Part shown: piece by piece, positions 4,326 through 6,143 of the stretch | Layout of the letters: every line of letters starts with the position of its first letter | How positions within the stretch are numbered: the first letter of the stretch is position 1 | DNA from: an uncultured Dehalococcoidia bacterium | Lineage (GTDB): Bacteria > Chloroflexota > Dehalococcoidia > Tepidiformales > Tepidiformaceae | DNA length: 6,143 nt | Assembly: GCA_937954195.1 (NCBI GenBank) | Contig: CALFYR010000685.1 | Span: 1 to 6,143 of the forward strand | Direction of reading: 5' to 3' | Notes under the pieces: generated by a model | The model's input: the letters and a program-made list of their open reading frames with translations, nothing else | Database searches by the model: none | What the model was told of the DNA's origin: nothing | Position numbers and translations under genes: made by a program

Positions 4326-6143
4326 CTAGTCCCAGCCCCACTTGCCGCCCTCGTAGAACACGCGGACGAGCTTCTGCCCCTTCTTCACCTTCAACGCCAT
4401 GACGCCGGCATTCACTTCGATGCCCTTGATGTACTCGAGCTTGGCTTCGAACTTCCATTCCTTTTCGATGAAGTCGTACCCGCCTGTCAGGCTGAGTTTC
4501 ACTTCTGCCGGAGCGCTGAAAGCCTCCGGGTCACCGCCGACTTCGAACTTCGGCGTCCAGACGGTCTGCGGGACCTGCGCTATCTGGACGATGGACGTGG
4601 CGCCGTTCTCCGCGGCGGAGATCATCGAGCCGACGTTCTGGCTCGCGGTCTGCTTGTCTTTGCTGGCGAGGTCCGCCGCTTTGCGAATGCCGAGCACGAG
4701 GTTGGAAATGAGCGGCGGGATGTAGCCGCCCACGCCCTTGGCGACGAGCTCGTTCATCGGGATGGAGGCGCCGGCCTCCAGGCCAACCGTCACCGACTGC
4801 AGCTTTGCGGCGCCCTGGCGCTTCTGCGTCGCCCAGTCGAACCCGAGCTTGATGCCACCGCTGAACGGCCCGCCGGTGGCGGAAAGCGCGAACTCCAGGT
4901 GGTGCGTGCTTTCGCCGATGGTTTCGGTTTGGCCGCGGAAGGTCGGAAGCTTCGATGCCTTCCCGAGACCGGCGGATTTCAGCGCTTTGACCGATTCGTA
5001 GTCGTACTTCTTGCCGGACTTGTAGCTGGCGCTGCCTTCCATTTCGGCGACGCCGCCGATGCCACCCTTCGCCTTCGCGCCAACCAGCCCGCCGGTTTCG
5101 ACGTAGGAACCCTCCTCGTCGGAGTCCCCGGTGCCGCCAAGGTTGATCGCCTTGTCCTTGAAGTTCTCTTTTTCGACTTTGGCGGCCCACTTTTCGGCAC
5201 GCTTGTAGCCGACCGAGGTTGCGCTGCCGCCCCAGATAAAGTTGGCGATTTCGCGTGGAATCACTTTGGATTCGCGGAGGCGCCGGTACATGCCATAGGA
5301 GACAAGCTCCATGGCCTTCTCCGGTGTCGCTCCCTGGGCCTCGATGTACATCCCCAGTTCGCCGCCGACTTCGACGACGTTCGGGACATTCGCCCCACCG
5401 GTGAACGCGACCTCGAACCCGACCTTCAGGGCCTTGCCCTTCAGCCGTTCGACGCCTGCCTTGATCCGGAACCCGAGATAGCCGACGCCGCTCGGTTCGA
5501 TGGGGCACTTCACCTCGACTTCGACCTCGGCGGAATCTCCGCTTGAGGGCGCTGCCGCGCCAATGATTGGCCCGATCTTGGAGAGGACGGACGTGACGTC
5601 GCCTTCCATCTTGGTCTTGAAGAGGTTCTCGGTGCGTTCGACGGGCTTTTGGTCCTGGCCCATGTACTCGCGGGCGGCGTCACGGATCTTGGTCAGCTCG
5701 GCAAGTTCCTTGCCGGCGTCAATGAAGAGCTGCGTCATGCCGGGGACGCGGTTTTTGCTGCGCGAGGTATCTCCCTCGTGGGTATCCATCCAGAGGTTCA
5801 CGTCCTCGCGAATCTCGTGAAGGATGTTGATCGCCCGGTCCTGGGTTGTGCCGGGCTGAAGGTGCATACCCTTCTCGCGGAGTGCGTGGTACTCGTCCAG
5901 CAGCTTTTCGAGCTGCTTCAGCGTCTTGCCCCGGCCGGTGAGGAATCCCGCGTTCGTTTGCTTTCGGAACTCTTCTTTGGTTACGAGCCGGCGAATCTCC
6001 GGTTTGCGGTTTACGTTTCGCTCGGAGCGCACCGTCGTTTCGGCGGCGCCGGGGCCCGCGAGCATGCGGGCAATGGCCTGGTTGCCGAGTGCCGGTTCCG
6101 CCGTGACCATGCCGTGGCCCGCCGATGTGGCCGGGCGCGCCAT
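4326..6143 (-). CDS. Large protein with eCIS-cargo-like N-terminal motif, C-terminal function unknown (5' end may be beyond window)
   Basis: At least 605 aa, ending at TAG 4326-4328. The frame is open to the right edge, where an ATG happens to fall on the last three bases, so this may be an internal Met. Residues 19-28 read LGNQAIARML, like the '(QR)xxGNxAVARLL' segment common in DUF4157-type proteins and other putative eCIS cargo. Residues about 54-162 form a charged helical module ('VTKEEFRKQTNAGFLTGRGK', 'LEKLLDEYHALREKG', 'ILHEIREDVNLWMDTHEG') that I recall from similar proteins. Residues about 205-605 are Gly-rich with predicted beta character ('VGFEVAFTGGANVPNVVEVG', 'GGPFSGGIKLGFDWA', 'KFEVGGDPEAFSAP') and match no enzyme I know. 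Only residues 465-490 are mildly hydrophobic; there is no Sec signal. It is followed 22 nt later by the YbjN gene. The coding call is strong; the eCIS link is moderate inference. Confidence 0.8.
   Translation of the reverse strand: MARPATSAGHGMVTAEPALGNQAIARMLAGPGAAETTVRSERNVNRKPEIRRLVTKEEFRKQTNAGFLTGRGKTLKQLEKLLDEYHALREKGMHLQPGTTQDRAINILHEIREDVNLWMDTHEGDTSRSKNRVPGMTQLFIDAGKELAELTKIRDAAREYMGQDQKPVERTENLFKTKMEGDVTSVLSKIGPIIGAAAPSSGDSAEVEVEVKCPIEPSGVGYLGFRIKAGVERLKGKALKVGFEVAFTGGANVPNVVEVGGELGMYIEAQGATPEKAMELVSYGMYRRLRESKVIPREIANFIWGGSATSVGYKRAEKWAAKVEKENFKDKAINLGGTGDSDEEGSYVETGGLVGAKAKGGIGGVAEMEGSASYKSGKKYDYESVKALKSAGLGKASKLPTFRGQTETIGESTHHLEFALSATGGPFSGGIKLGFDWATQKRQGAAKLQSVTVGLEAGASIPMNELVAKGVGGYIPPLISNLVLGIRKAADLASKDKQTASQNVGSMISAAENGATSIVQIAQVPQTVWTPKFEVGGDPEAFSAPAEVKLSLTGGYDFIEKEWKFEAKLEYIKGIEVNAGVMALKVKKGQKLVRVFYEGGKWGWD

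Noticed and set aside
3561..5546. A 661-codon open frame on the plus strand, antisense to the YbjN gene and the large protein gene
   Set aside because: Composition is typical of a GC-rich antisense shadow (biased runs of Arg/Ala/Ser in the first part), with no recognisable domain. The opposite strand has clear protein-family signal over the same bases.
1..6143. CRISPR arrays, tRNA or rRNA genes, insertion sequences
   Set aside because: No regularly spaced long repeats, cloverleaf structures, transposase frames or terminal inverted repeats were seen. The only repeat structure is the short palindrome at 179-202.

Overview
The window is 6.1 kb of GC-rich bacterial DNA, densely coded. It carries a partial Phd/YefM antitoxin gene, a monofunctional chorismate mutase, an MFS transporter, a type I glutamine synthetase, a YbjN-domain protein, and a large protein that runs off the right edge and has an N-terminal motif I associate with cargo of extracellular contractile injection systems (eCIS). 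The host is not identifiable with certainty. High GC, a short alpha-type glutamine synthetase and eCIS-like/YbjN proteins would fit a Chloroflexota or Actinomycetota member, but this is a low-confidence guess with no rRNA or marker gene behind it.

Layout. Positions 1-167 (minus strand) hold the 5' part of the antitoxin gene, running off the left edge. Positions 168-263 are a divergent intergenic region with a perfect 24-bp palindrome beside the antitoxin ribosome-binding site. Chorismate mutase (264-539, plus) points right and ends one base from the end of the convergent MFS gene. From 541 to the right edge everything lies on the minus strand. In transcription order this is the large eCIS-cargo-like protein (4326-6143, partial), the YbjN-domain protein (3332-4303, 22 nt downstream), glnA (1933-3255, 76 nt further, with its own plausible weak promoter) and the MFS transporter (541-1869).

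How the genes may work together. GlnA (ammonia assimilation), AroQ (chorismate to prephenate, Phe/Tyr synthesis) and the MFS carrier look like ordinary core or transport functions that are merely neighbours. The more notable unit is the right-hand pair. It joins a long Gly-rich protein with a 'GNQAIARML' segment, a helical module and a big uncharacterised C-terminal region to a protein with a YbjN domain, a fold related to type III secretion chaperones. I suggest an effector/cargo plus chaperone pair. The motif and domain are read from the sequence, and the pairing is inference. No eCIS structural genes are visible in this window.
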